From the NCBI GenBank assembly GCA_013426805.1, contig JACDZG010000001.1:162107-226106 (forward strand): 64,000 bases of DNA. Reading direction: 5' to 3'. Made by a program: the position numbers and the translations under genes. Shown here piece after piece: positions 45,781 through 54,631 of this stretch. Within the stretch, counting starts at the first letter, position 1; the number at the start of each line of letters is the position of its first letter. A model generated the notes under the pieces. It was not told the DNA's origin and made no database searches. It saw only the letters and a list, made by a program, of their open reading frames with translations. The stretch comes from Chromatiaceae bacterium (GTDB lineage: Bacteria; Pseudomonadota; Gammaproteobacteria; Chromatiales; Chromatiaceae).

Positions 45781-46617
45781 TCAGTCAGCGAGTTTGCGGG
45801 CGAGCGCCTCGTCGCGCGCATCATTGATCTCGCGGAGGATGCTCTCCAGATCGGCCTCCAAATTGCGGCCTTTGAAATGGCCGGTGAGTTTGGATTCAGG
45901 CGTCAGCTTGCCGCTCTCGTACAGGTGCCAGATCTCTTTGCCGTAACTGGTGCTCAGCAATTCCGGAGCGAACTGGCCGAAATAGAGCGCCAGATTGCCG
46001 ACATCGCGTTCCAGCATCCGGGGCGCATGATTGTTCGCCGCGGCATCGATCGCCTGGGGCAGATCGATGATCACCGGGCCCTGGGCGTCGACCAGCACAT
46101 TGAACTCGGACAGATCGCCGTGCACCAGACCGGCACAGAGCATCTTCACCACTTCCCGGATCAGTTGGTCGTGGTACTGCAGCGCCAGCTCACCGTTCAG
46201 ATCAAGATCATTCAGCCGGGGCGCGGCAACCCCGTCCTCATCGGTGATCAACTCCATCAGCAGCACGCCTTCGAGGAAATGATAGGGCTGCGGCACCCGC
46301 ACCCCGGCCGCCGCCAGCCGATATAAGGCATCGACCTCGGCATTCTGCCAGACCTCTTCCTGCTCTTTGCGTCCGAACCGCGTGCCTTTCTCCATCGCCC
46401 GCGCCTGCCGGCTATTGCGCACCGTACGCCCCTCACGATACAACACCTGCTTATGGAAACCGCGCTTATTCGCCTCCTTATACACCTTGGCACAGCGGAC
46501 CGCGCCTTCGGACAACACCACATAGACCGCGGCCTCTTTGCCGCTCTTCAGTGGACGGATCACCTCATCGACAAGACCGTCGCGCACCAGCGCTTCGAGA
46601 CTTTTTGGAACTTTCAT
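45781..46617 (-). CDS. RIO1-family serine protein kinase/ATPase
   Basis: 278 residues. The nucleotide loop is PLKSGKEAAVYVV. The catalytic loop is GLVHGDLSEFNVLVD (H-x-D-x4-N), and the metal-binding loop is VIIDLPQAID, as in RIO kinases. A family-specific region YKEANKRGFHKQVLYREGRT precedes them. Bacterial RIO proteins of this length occur in many proteobacteria; their targets are largely unknown, with roles suggested in ribosome or stress physiology. It is convergent with the MscS-type gene. Nothing in the neighbourhood suggests a substrate. Confidence 0.92.
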   Translation of the reverse strand: MKVPKSLEALVRDGLVDEVIRPLKSGKEAAVYVVLSEGAVRCAKVYKEANKRGFHKQVLYREGRTVRNSRQARAMEKGTRFGRKEQEEVWQNAEVDALYRLAAAGVRVPQPYHFLEGVLLMELITDEDGVAAPRLNDLDLNGELALQYHDQLIREVVKMLCAGLVHGDLSEFNVLVDAQGPVIIDLPQAIDAAANNHAPRMLERDVGNLALYFGQFAPELLSTSYGKEIWHLYESGKLTPESKLTGHFKGRNLEADLESILREINDARDEALARKLAD

Positions 46618-46992
46618 AGTCGCCCTTGTAGGCAGTGCCGACCGGCCGCCGCATCATCAGGTGGCAACCGGCCGACAGTGCGAATGAATCAACAGGAAAA
46701 GACAGGACGAGCCTTGATCATGGCTGCCGCGATGCAGTCGACGGCACGGTCGATCATGCGCGCGGCGGACCCTCGGGGCGCCAATCGATTCTTCGGGTCC
46801 ACGGCCCGGACCGGGCACCGCAAGACCGCGGCACCCAGGATCCGCTGACCTTGGATGCCCCTATGGTAAACGTCGGGGCGCACCGGCAGGCTTCAATTTG
46901 AGCGACAGCGAAAAATTCGCCACCAAGGTCTTGATCACGATGCCGGGGCGTGGCGCGGTCGAGGCTTCCCGTGAAAGTCGTGCAGCGACCCT

Positions 46993-47084
46993 GTGGGAGC
47001 GGCGTCCCGCCGCGACGGCCGGGCGCGTCGCCGCAGCCTGAGAGGTCACCGCGGCACCCCATCGCGGCGGGACGCCGCTCCCAC
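46993..47084. repeat. REP-like GTGGGAGCGGC palindrome, copy 3
   Basis: Perfect 23-bp inverted repeat: GTGGGAGCGGCGTCCCGCCG... (46993-47015) and its complement (47062-47084), with a GC-rich 46-bp loop. It lies in the gene-free stretch 46618-47177, in which no other feature was recognised. Confidence 0.8.
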
Positions 47085-47177
47085 GAGAAACATTCCTGTT
47101 TCGGGAAGCTGATCTTCCTTCCATGGCCGTCAGCAGGACCAAGGCCGCGCAGACCCGAGGGCGACCGGATCGCCAAC

Positions 47178-47609
47178 CTAGCCCGCAGCACGCTCCAAGC
47201 CCGCGTCCGCGATGATCGTCACCACCACGCGGCGCTCCCCCCGCGGACCGTCGAATTCACAAAAAAACAGATTCTGCCAAGTCGACAACCCCAGTGTGCC
47301 GTCGATCAGCGGCACCGTTTCCGCCGGCCCCACCAATCCGGCCTTGAGATGCGCATCCCCGTTCCCGTCCTGCCGGTCATGCAGCCAAACGCCTTTGGGA
47401 ATCTGCTTGGACAGAAACGCTATGACATCCTCCTGAACACTGTCGTCCCAGTTCTCCTGGATCATGATCGCCGCGGTCGCTCCCTGAGCATAGACATGCA
47501 CCAGACCATCGCGAATCCCGCTGCGCTGCACCACGGCCCGCACTGCCGGCGTGATATCCACCAACTCCTGGTCACGGTGTGTAGCTAATTGAATCGTTTC
47601 GCGCATCAT
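47178..47609 (-). CDS. yjbQ: YjbQ/UPF0047 family protein
   Basis: 143 residues, the normal length. Signatures: DITPAVRAVVQRSGIRDGLV, YAQGATAAIMIQENWD, PKGVWLHDRQDGNGDAHLKA with the metal-binding His/Asp, LGLSTWQNLFFCEFDGPRGE and RRVVVTII. E. coli YjbQ has weak thiamine-phosphate synthase activity; the physiological role is unknown. The fold is a homotrimer with a metal site. ATG 47606 is an alternative start. It follows the small frame at 47622 by 12 bp and could be the last gene transcribed from the RNA ligase operon. Confidence 0.92.
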   Translation of the reverse strand: MMRETIQLATHRDQELVDITPAVRAVVQRSGIRDGLVHVYAQGATAAIMIQENWDDSVQEDVIAFLSKQIPKGVWLHDRQDGNGDAHLKAGLVGPAETVPLIDGTLGLSTWQNLFFCEFDGPRGERRVVVTIIADAGLERAAG

Positions 47610-47621
47610 CTCGGCTCCCGC

Positions 47622-47894
47622 TCAAACCTCAGGGTGCGCCAACGGCCGCTTCATGCTCGACAGTGGCTGAAAGGGCGCTGGTACGCGCATCCGCGCAAGA
47701 GTAAAGCACAATCCCACTTTCCGACTGGTGGACTGCGGATCGGCGGCTTGATTCTCCGCGGTGTCGACCAAGGTCACGGTCGCCACGTCGACCAGACGCG
47801 CCGGTCGGTATTGCCAATATCGGCACGTCGCGGCCCCGGCCGCCGCGATCCCCCACGCGCACCCTGCCAGGGTTGCGATCATCGCCAAGGGCAA
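47622..47894 (-). CDS. Possible small membrane-anchored protein (uncertain gene)
   Basis: A 90-codon frame overlaps the RNA ligase 3' end by 16 bp. The N-terminus is hydrophobic (MIATLAGCAWGIAAAGAATC from an internal Met), then a polar stretch, VDVATVTLVDTAENQAADPQ. It has no recognisable domain and the reading frame could be accidental. In its favour are the orientation, the overlap typical of the operon, and the otherwise empty 270 bp between RNA ligase and yjbQ. Confidence 0.35.
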   Translation of the reverse strand: MPLAMIATLAGCAWGIAAAGAATCRYWQYRPARLVDVATVTLVDTAENQAADPQSTSRKVGLCFTLARMRVPAPFQPLSSMKRPLAHPEV

Positions 47895-48592
47895 CTGGAT
47901 GGCTCTGTCGCGAGTCTATTCCATTCGACGTGACGCTGTTTCCAATGCTTTTCGATGGCTTGAGAAAAGCTGGGACGCACCAGTTTTGCCCGATCGTTGA
48001 GCCAGTTTCCGTCATCGCGCCGCACCACGATGCCTTCGATCAACTCCGAACCAAAAGAACAAGATCGCCCATCCATCAACGCCGTCAAATCCCTGAGGCC
48101 AAGGCAACTTTGATTTAAAAGCACAGGGGCCTGTGGTAACCCGGCCGCCGCACACCAGGCGCTCCGACGCTGCATACTCCAGAATCGCCCGCTCTCTCGA
48201 TCATAGATATCGAAGGCAATGAACCAGCCAGGCAAATTGTCGTAACGAATCGAGTGGCGTGCCGCGCACCACTCGCCGAACAGGATCAACCCAGGGTTTA
48301 GTGTTGCCACTAAGGGTTCAGTGTAGCTGGAAAGCCAAGCACTCAGACGATTGAACTGACCGCGGTAGGGCGGCACCAGATACTGGCCCCGATTCTGCGC
48401 GTGCAAGCGACCCCCATGGTCGAGTGAGATGCCGAGGTTAGCCCCGTCCACTTTTTCTTCGACTGCGACCGGGGCGGCCAAGAACGACGACGCCTGCGCC
48501 GCCGTCATCACCTTGTCATCGCGGGGACTGCCGATACCGAGCCAGGTGAGATGCGGCGTATGCGGAAAGCGATAAAAGCCGTCGTTGATCAC
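47879..48592 (-). CDS. RNA ligase family protein
   Basis: 237 residues with the covalent nucleotidyltransferase motifs in order. Motif I is APVAVEEKVDGANLGI (K-x-D-G, adenylated Lys). Motif III is PGLILFGEWCAARHSIRYD. Motif IV is ELIEGIVVRRDDG, and motif V is NDRAKLVRPSFSQAIEKHW. This is the layout of Rnl-type RNA ligases, which seal RNA breaks using ATP. Its start overlaps the stop of the PIN-domain gene by four bases (48589-48592). Pairing with a nuclease gene suggests a repair function for cleaved RNA, perhaps tRNA. The substrate is unknown. Confidence 0.88.
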   Translation of the reverse strand: MINDGFYRFPHTPHLTWLGIGSPRDDKVMTAAQASSFLAAPVAVEEKVDGANLGISLDHGGRLHAQNRGQYLVPPYRGQFNRLSAWLSSYTEPLVATLNPGLILFGEWCAARHSIRYDNLPGWFIAFDIYDRESGRFWSMQRRSAWCAAAGLPQAPVLLNQSCLGLRDLTALMDGRSCSFGSELIEGIVVRRDDGNWLNDRAKLVRPSFSQAIEKHWKQRHVEWNRLATEPSSCPWR

Positions 48593-49086
48593 AGCCCTTT
48601 TCTCGCCGCGAACCGCCGTAAATCATCGGGGCACAGGAACTCGACCGCGATACCCTGGTGCTGCAGCGCACCGGCTACGCTTAGCCACTTGGAGTCGGCC
48701 GCCTGCAAGATCGGTGGGTGCGCACTGCAAGCAACTGCCGCCGCAATGAATTTTCGATCCGCCGGGTCGAAAGCCGCTAACTCAGGAGCACTCGGAAAGG
48801 CCGCGTAGCCCCGCTCCGGATGGCGCTCAAGATGCACGGTGAACCAACGGCCCGGGTTGCGCCACAGCCACTTCAAGAACACCTGCGCGACGGTCTTGCC
48901 ACGATTGGCGTCGGTCTTATGCTGATACTCCTCCAGGATCTCAAAGCCATCGTCAAGGACGATTTCGCCCTCGATCTGTATCGCTTGCAGGCGCAGCACA
49001 CAGGCGCTGACGCACTCCGGGGAGATGTCTTGATGACGCAGGTCCGCGACCAACAGGACATTGGTATCGATCACCCAGGTGCCCAT
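48589..49086 (-). CDS. PIN-domain ribonuclease-like protein
   Basis: ATG 49086 is chosen because the PIN fold starts there (MGTWVIDTNVLLVAD); upstream codons overlap the ATPase gene and make no sense. 165 residues. Acidic residues expected for PIN nucleases: VIDTNVLL (first Asp), FEILEEYQHK (Glu), FDPADRKFIAAA (Asp), and DSKW. PIN proteins are metal-dependent RNases, commonly toxins. No separate antitoxin gene is adjacent. The gene starts one base after the AAA ATPase stop and overlaps the RNA ligase start, so the three are translationally linked. Confidence 0.85.
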   Translation of the reverse strand: MGTWVIDTNVLLVADLRHQDISPECVSACVLRLQAIQIEGEIVLDDGFEILEEYQHKTDANRGKTVAQVFLKWLWRNPGRWFTVHLERHPERGYAAFPSAPELAAFDPADRKFIAAAVACSAHPPILQAADSKWLSVAGALQHQGIAVEFLCPDDLRRFAARKGL

Positions 49087-49087
49087 T

Positions 49088-50470
49088 CTAGCCGCGACCA
49101 TCGCGGGTCCGGTGCCGCATCGCCGCCAAGGTACGCCCAGCAATGTCGGCCATCTCGTCACCAAAAAAATCCACCGGCCAGTTTGCGATCTCGCCGTCCT
49201 CATCCATCCGCAGGCGCTCAATCCGCGCACCGTTGCGCCCCTGGGAGCAGAAGTACACGGCCGCCTCATCCGGATGCAATCGCCGCTCCGCAATCCGGCG
49301 CTGCAGGCGGTTCAGCAGGTGCTCCGAATGGCTCTCTATGATTAACTGAACCCCACGGGGACAGCCGTTTTCATGAGCATGGATCGCGTCGATGAAAAGG
49401 TCCGCCAGATTCGCCTGCACCTGAGGGTGCAGGTGCAGTTCCGGCTGCTCCATCCAAACCACCGAATGGGCCGGGCAATAGAAGGCTTGAACCACCGGGG
49501 CGAGCAACTGAGAGACACCGAATCCAACATCAGTCAGACGGACCAGACTGGCATCGGCGTGGGTGCGAATGAGTACCTCGTATTCACGCCGGCCGGGTGC
49601 GACCGGGGCGACCGAGAAGGCTGAAATCACACCGAGCTGCTGCAATTGCGCGGCGATCACCTCGGCGAAAGCACGGGGCATCTGCTCTGAAGCCAAGGCG
49701 ATCGAACGCCGCTGGGATCCGGCCGCCAGGATCGCAGCGACGGCATACTCACCCCGCGGCCCAAGGTCTTCGGGTGCATCACCCGACCAGGCGTAGATGC
49801 GCCGGGGCGCCTCCCGCAAGGGCCCGAGATAGGACAGGCGCCCAAGTATCGCCTCCAGTGCCAACGCGAAATCCGACACGAAACCCGCATTGGAGAAACG
49901 CGCAATCGTGGACTCACCGATGCGATAGAACTTCTCCGGCGCGTCCAAGGCCCCGTCCCTGCCGGGGGCGCGGACCAAGTCATACCCAGCCGCGGCCAAT
50001 TCCAGCCCACCATCGGCGCCCGGCTCCAGCATCACGCTCAGGCGCTCGGCATGGCCGTCCAACAGTCGATAGCGCAAGGCCCGCATCTCTGGCTGTCCCA
50101 TGGCATCGGCGCCGAGCGAGGCGTCGAGCCCCAAATAGTCCCCCCGGAACGTCGTCTCGGTCAGCGGATCACGAACGCTGAGGGCATCCGGCAGCGACCA
50201 GCGCAGACTGAACTGGAGCGGCTGGGTCAGGTCGTGGCGGAAGATGCAATCCTCAAAGGTACCCAGGTCCACCAGCGAGCGCTCATCCCCGAGATTCAGC
50301 GCGCGGCGCCGGTCCGCCGACTGGGCCGTCTGCTTCAGTGCCAGCAACCAGTGCCCCAAACTGCTTTTCCCGGCACTATTGGCGCCGAACAACAGCGTTA
50401 AGGGAGCGAGCGCGACGCGGCCGGTGTCACGCCAGCATTTGAATCCTGCAATCCGGAAATCTTGGATCAT
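49088..50470 (-). CDS. AAA family ATPase, DUF3696/OLD-like (SMC-type head)
   Basis: 460 residues. FRIAGFKCWRDTGRVALAPL and Walker A LLFGANSAGKSSLG are at the N-terminus. The middle is long and family-specific (LNLGDERSLVDLGTFEDCIF, LSYLGPLREAPRRIYAWSGD). The C-terminus has LTDVGFGVSQLLAPVVQAF, Walker B VVWMEQPELHLHPQVQANLA, LIIESHSEHLLNRLQRRIAE and WPVDFFGDEMADI. This layout matches DUF3696-type ATPases that are frequent in defence gene clusters, often with a separate nuclease. Here the PIN gene follows with a one-base gap. It probably senses a trigger or gates the nuclease using ATP. Confidence 0.88.
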   Translation of the reverse strand: MIQDFRIAGFKCWRDTGRVALAPLTLLFGANSAGKSSLGHWLLALKQTAQSADRRRALNLGDERSLVDLGTFEDCIFRHDLTQPLQFSLRWSLPDALSVRDPLTETTFRGDYLGLDASLGADAMGQPEMRALRYRLLDGHAERLSVMLEPGADGGLELAAAGYDLVRAPGRDGALDAPEKFYRIGESTIARFSNAGFVSDFALALEAILGRLSYLGPLREAPRRIYAWSGDAPEDLGPRGEYAVAAILAAGSQRRSIALASEQMPRAFAEVIAAQLQQLGVISAFSVAPVAPGRREYEVLIRTHADASLVRLTDVGFGVSQLLAPVVQAFYCPAHSVVWMEQPELHLHPQVQANLADLFIDAIHAHENGCPRGVQLIIESHSEHLLNRLQRRIAERRLHPDEAAVYFCSQGRNGARIERLRMDEDGEIANWPVDFFGDEMADIAGRTLAAMRHRTRDGRG

Positions 50471-50477
50471 GGGAACA

Positions 50478-51434
50478 TCACAAACCGATCAACCCGCTAC
50501 GCACTTTGCCGATCGCTTCAAGCACACGCGGATTATTCGAGCTCGGACCACTATCGCAGCCGTCATGCAGCGATTTTAACAGGTATTCCATTATTCGCGC
50601 CGTCGGCTGCCAACACTCTGCACGTAACCGCTCTTCGTCACTATACGCCGTCGATCTGCTATCCGCCTGGGTTCCCTTGAATACGCGAATGTCCAAGAGT
50701 AGGGTTTCCGCCCGTCCCGTGACAGCGTCCGCCGACACCAAGTGCGGCTCTGCCACCCATTGATGCAAGAGAATCAACAACCGTGAAAGCCGCGCGCAAA
50801 CCGACGCTGCGAGGGTGAGCATTCGTGCCATCTTCGGGTCCAGCCCTCCTACCCCCGCCGACCGCTCCCAAAGGTCGGCGGTTTGGGCGCGCGCGACCTG
50901 GGCCAATTCAAGCAAGCGACTGGAGTGCAGCACCCGCAGCATGTCCGCGTGGGCCTGCCGGGCCTCGGCGCGGGCCTCGTAGGCGCTTTTTTGAGCAAGC
51001 AGCGCAAGTCCGGCAAGCACCGCGCCAAGAAAGGCGGCGAGGACATTAATCAAACCGAACGGGTCGCTCTCCTTTGCGCCGACTGAGCTGCCGGCGGCCG
51101 GATTCGGCTCGACGGAGAGCCTCACCCCCAGCGACCCATCGCTCAACAAAATGGCGATCAAGCCAGCGACCAAGCCCACTGCAAGCGCGACGCCCACACG
51201 ATCCCCCGCACCCGGCAGGCGATGCTGGCCAGGCCATACTGCCATCGTCAAGGTCGCAAGCAAGTACGCAACAGTCGCTATCAATAAAGAACGAAATTGC
51301 GCACCAATAAAATGGCAACCAATCAGAGAAAAACTGTGCCAGGCAGCAGCACAGGACCACAGCAGGAGCAATACCAGGAGTGCAAGCCAGATCTTGCGAT
51401 CAGCCCTTGAATCTGAGCTAGTCGGATGTATCAC
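50478..51434 (-). CDS. Membrane protein of unknown function in the signalling/RNA operon
   Basis: 318 residues from GTG 51434 with an AGGGA-like site upstream. Hydrophobic segments: IWLALLVLLLLWSCAAAWHS, SLLIATVAYLLATLTMAVWP, VGVALAVGLVAGLIAILLSD and LINVLAAFLGAVLAGLALLA. The C-terminal half (~155-318) is helical and soluble (LLELAQVARAQTADLWERSA). No known domain is recognised. It is located between the lone receiver gene (54 bp) and the ATPase gene (7 bp), so it may be a membrane partner or effector of the same system. Confidence 0.75.
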   Translation of the reverse strand: MIHPTSSDSRADRKIWLALLVLLLLWSCAAAWHSFSLIGCHFIGAQFRSLLIATVAYLLATLTMAVWPGQHRLPGAGDRVGVALAVGLVAGLIAILLSDGSLGVRLSVEPNPAAGSSVGAKESDPFGLINVLAAFLGAVLAGLALLAQKSAYEARAEARQAHADMLRVLHSSRLLELAQVARAQTADLWERSAGVGGLDPKMARMLTLAASVCARLSRLLILLHQWVAEPHLVSADAVTGRAETLLLDIRVFKGTQADSRSTAYSDEERLRAECWQPTARIMEYLLKSLHDGCDSGPSSNNPRVLEAIGKVRSGLIGL

Positions 51435-51488
51435 TGAAGATCCCTGATCAAGGTGGTCTGATAGTGTTGCGCCGCAAAGTAGAAGGCG

Positions 51489-51995
51489 TCAGGTATCTCC
51501 GCCAATCCATGCCTTTATCACCCATTCGCTGCGAGCTACTTCAAGACGCTCCGCGATGTTATCCGGCCATAAGGAAGACTTATCGATGATCGTCGGTAGA
51601 CTGCCTGCCATTCGGTTATCGCCGAACTCCGGATCAGCCCCCCCGAGACCCTCGATCCATAGGTTGGCATGGTTGGTCACGTAGCAATACGGAAATCTTA
51701 GGGCGTGGCGTCTGCTCCACAGTCGCAGCCCAAGCGCCTGTCCCGACATCGACAGGCCGCCAAATCCGCGCTTCCGCAGACCGTCCAGGAGCGCAGACTG
51801 TTCGGCTGCAAACTCAGCCTCGTAGGTGTCGAACGCGATATCGATCACGATGAGATCCAACTCAGCGCGACGATGCAGAAAGCGCCAGGCAGTCCCCAGG
51901 TCGTGAACTACCGTCAGCTCTATCTCATCCTTCAGCAGCCTATCGCGGAACGGCCGGATATACTGAGGGACGTCATCGACCAACAACAGCTTCAT
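51489..51995 (-). CDS. Stand-alone receiver-domain protein
   Basis: 168 residues, a single CheY-like receiver with an insertion. LLLVDDVPQYIRPFRD holds the acidic pocket, LDLIVIDIAFDTYEAEF the phosphorylatable Asp at the end of beta3, FPYCYVTNHANL the Thr, and IIDKSSLWPDNIAERL the conserved Lys. The insertion after beta3 (EFAAEQSALLDGLRKRGFGG) is longer than usual. No output domain is attached, so it may act through protein contacts, as a phosphate sink, or as a relay. It starts 19 bp after the receiver/GAF/histidine-kinase gene. Confidence 0.8.
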   Translation of the reverse strand: MKLLLVDDVPQYIRPFRDRLLKDEIELTVVHDLGTAWRFLHRRAELDLIVIDIAFDTYEAEFAAEQSALLDGLRKRGFGGLSMSGQALGLRLWSRRHALRFPYCYVTNHANLWIEGLGGADPEFGDNRMAGSLPTIIDKSSLWPDNIAERLEVARSEWVIKAWIGGDT

Positions 51996-52014
51996 ATTAT
52001 CAATTTCCAGTGCA

Positions 52015-54621
52015 TTATTGGTCGTCCGACGCTGCCATCTCTCTTACCGGCCAAGTCAAAGCGGTTGACACTTCGATTTTCGCCTCACCATCAGCAACGC
52101 GTTCAAATTGCAGGGGGCCGAGATCCGCGCCCGCTTCAGCCGCTAGTTGCCTTGCGATCGCGAGGCCAAGTCGGCCGCGGGCGAGTGCCGAGGTACCGAG
52201 GCCGCCCTGAACAGGGCTTAGGTCCTCCGCCAGACCCACCGCAATCTGTTGCTTTGCGAGATTGGCAACGGTCAGTTCTAATCGCGATAAGCCGCCGGGC
52301 GATTGCGGTGGCCCGACTCCGACAGTCAGTTTCACCCAATCCCGACCATGTCGGAAGGCGTTGTGCAGTAAGCCCCGTACGACGCGTCGGAATGCGAGCG
52401 CGTGCTCGACCTCGATCCACCGGTGTTCCGCGTCCATCGGCAGAGCAACGGTGAGAGCAGTCGTGTCATAGAGTTCACGCCAGCCCGCCGTCAGGCCGTC
52501 AACAAGCTTATCTAGCCGGTATTGCTGCCTTTGCTCTCGGTGTGCGCTGTCCTCAATGCGGTCCGAGCGCCCCATCTGGAACAGATCGAGGCTGTCCTGC
52601 CCAAGTAGGGTTAACCCATCCAGATAGTGAGTCAATGCATTCAAGGTCTCCTGGCTTGGAGGCAATTGAGGCGAGAGTTCTTCCAGCAGTATGCGCGCAG
52701 TGTGCGCATCATTCTTGACCTCATGCATAACTGCGGCGGTGAAGGCGCTCCGGGCGCGAGTCTCGCGCCGGGCCGCGGCCAGGAGCGGCAACAGGCGTTT
52801 CGCCGCCTGTTCCAGGAGCCCTACCCTGACGCGAGTAAAGTAATGCGGATGTGGCGAGTGAACGATCATCAAAGCGCCGATTACGCCGTCTACTTTCATG
52901 GGCACCGCGCCCCAACCGCCGATCTGGCCGACTCTTTCGGTACCAAGGTCCGGGTAGGGGGTGGTTCCCGATCGCTTGATCCAGTCTTGAAAGTCCTGGA
53001 TCACCACCGCTTGCCAGGCTGGCCGCTGCAAGCTGGTCAGGTGGGGCTCTGCCAACGGACGCTCGCCCCCGTGGCGTAGTCGACGATAGGCATCGCCGCT
53101 GCCCGCCACTGGACACCAATGACCTTGGCTGGTCTGAATGGCAATGTACCAGGCATCCAGGGGAGTCCGCCCTTGGTCGTCTCTCCATAGGGTCGCGCCC
53201 ATGATCCGTCCGCTGATCTTAGGCTCCCTCCAGCCGTCTAACAACATTGCGCAAACTTGGGAGATTCCGTCATAGGTCATCTCCGGTGACCGGGGATCCT
53301 CGGCGAAGGTCTTGAGCAGCGCCCGGTCGATCTCATGGTGCCAATCCTGAGATTGCCGGGTTTCGTCACCGGCCAACCGCTCCGTAAGGCGCTTGCCGAT
53401 ATCAACCACTAGCCCTTGCATCAGTTGCCATTGATCATCATTGAGCTGGCCGGCCTCATCACTGGCCATGCGTCGAGCGATCTCCACCACGTCACGATCC
53501 GACCCCGCCAGGGACGCGGCGTGATCAAGCCGGCGATCAAACTCAAACAAGGCAACCGTCCCCCCCCACCAGCTTACGGGCAATACGACCTGATAGGTGC
53601 CCTCTGAGCCATAGCGAATCTCGGCACAACCGGTGTTGGGATGCTGGTCGCTGACGTGCTCGGGCCTAGCGGAGAAATCCGGTAATAGCGCGGCTCTAAT
53701 CAGGCCATTGGACCGTGCGAGGAATCCGGACTCGATCCACGCGTTCTCGCTGGCCCGAAAACCGCCGCCAGACTGAAACAGCGGGATGACCAGCGGTCCG
53801 GCGCCGTTTTCAAACGTCGGTTCATAGGGTAACTCAGCGATCTTGTAGACACGAAAGCGGCTGATCGCATAACGCTGAGCAAGCAGTTCCGCAACGCCCT
53901 TGAGCCACTTTACACGGGTGGGATTGCTTTCCAGGTTAAGCAACTCGTGGTCGTGGGGCCGATCGCCCTTAGGTCGCCAGTCCCGTTCAACCCACAGCGC
54001 ACCACTCGAGGAAACCCGGAACATTCGCGACTCCAGGAAGCGGCGTTTCTCGCCGTCCCAGTCCAAGCGCCGTGCTGCACCATGACCGGTTTCGTTCAAC
54101 GCCGCGTACAACCACTTGATAATGAGAAACTGGGCAGGAGTCAGTGTGTCGGAGGCGGCCTTCGTGTTACGCCAAAGGCTACGGAGCTTGTCATCGAAGA
54201 TGTCCACTGCCACATCGAGTCCATTGACGACCGCCTCAATGCCGGGCCAGGGCGACGGGTGCTCCTGCGTCGGCAGGCGAATCTCCTCGTCCAGCCGGTT
54301 CAGGTCCAGCGGCTTGGGTCGATAGCCGGCCAGCCCCGCATCTATTATCAATGCCTTTCGTTCGTCATCCAACAGCCCGGACGACAGCAGCAGTGTACTT
54401 GCAGTCAAGTCCCGGCGTTTGAGCTCATCAACGTAGTCCTCGCGCTGCTGGTTAACAATGTTCCAATCCAACAGAACAACATCCGGCTGGTGCAGGTCCA
54501 GCCATTCCCTGATCTTTCCGAGATGATCGGACGCCATACACACCCAGTCGCGGTCCTCGGCCGCGTACCCAATAGACTCTCGAAAGGCAGCACTGTCGTC
54601 AATGACCAGTAGCGTTTTCAT
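52015..54621 (-). CDS. Hybrid histidine kinase: receiver, sensor region with GAF-like domain, HisKA-like and HATPase
   Basis: ATG 54621 is chosen because a receiver starts there (MKTLLVIDDSAAFRESI); codons upstream overlap the previous gene. 868 residues. Receiver ~1-115 (phospho-Asp in VVLLDWNIV, Lys in YRPKPLDL). Residues ~150-440 form an uncharacterised region. A GAF-like segment lies at ~470-640 (SPEMTYDGISQVCAMLLDGW, GWGAVPMKVDGVIGALMIVH). Phosphoacceptor-like helix is FTAAVMHEVKNDAHTARILL. The ATPase has GLLHNAFRHGRD (N box) and GLGTSALARGRLGLAIARQL (G box). There is no membrane segment, so it is cytoplasmic. The N-terminal position of the receiver is unusual for a hybrid kinase. Confidence 0.82.
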   Translation of the reverse strand: MKTLLVIDDSAAFRESIGYAAEDRDWVCMASDHLGKIREWLDLHQPDVVLLDWNIVNQQREDYVDELKRRDLTASTLLLSSGLLDDERKALIIDAGLAGYRPKPLDLNRLDEEIRLPTQEHPSPWPGIEAVVNGLDVAVDIFDDKLRSLWRNTKAASDTLTPAQFLIIKWLYAALNETGHGAARRLDWDGEKRRFLESRMFRVSSSGALWVERDWRPKGDRPHDHELLNLESNPTRVKWLKGVAELLAQRYAISRFRVYKIAELPYEPTFENGAGPLVIPLFQSGGGFRASENAWIESGFLARSNGLIRAALLPDFSARPEHVSDQHPNTGCAEIRYGSEGTYQVVLPVSWWGGTVALFEFDRRLDHAASLAGSDRDVVEIARRMASDEAGQLNDDQWQLMQGLVVDIGKRLTERLAGDETRQSQDWHHEIDRALLKTFAEDPRSPEMTYDGISQVCAMLLDGWREPKISGRIMGATLWRDDQGRTPLDAWYIAIQTSQGHWCPVAGSGDAYRRLRHGGERPLAEPHLTSLQRPAWQAVVIQDFQDWIKRSGTTPYPDLGTERVGQIGGWGAVPMKVDGVIGALMIVHSPHPHYFTRVRVGLLEQAAKRLLPLLAAARRETRARSAFTAAVMHEVKNDAHTARILLEELSPQLPPSQETLNALTHYLDGLTLLGQDSLDLFQMGRSDRIEDSAHREQRQQYRLDKLVDGLTAGWRELYDTTALTVALPMDAEHRWIEVEHALAFRRVVRGLLHNAFRHGRDWVKLTVGVGPPQSPGGLSRLELTVANLAKQQIAVGLAEDLSPVQGGLGTSALARGRLGLAIARQLAAEAGADLGPLQFERVADGEAKIEVSTALTWPVREMAASDDQ

Positions 54622-54631
54622 TATATTCCAT

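Noticed and set aside
52627..53079. Plus-strand open frame inside the receiver/GAF/histidine-kinase gene
   Set aside because: It is antisense to a domain-supported gene, with no ribosome-binding site or motif.
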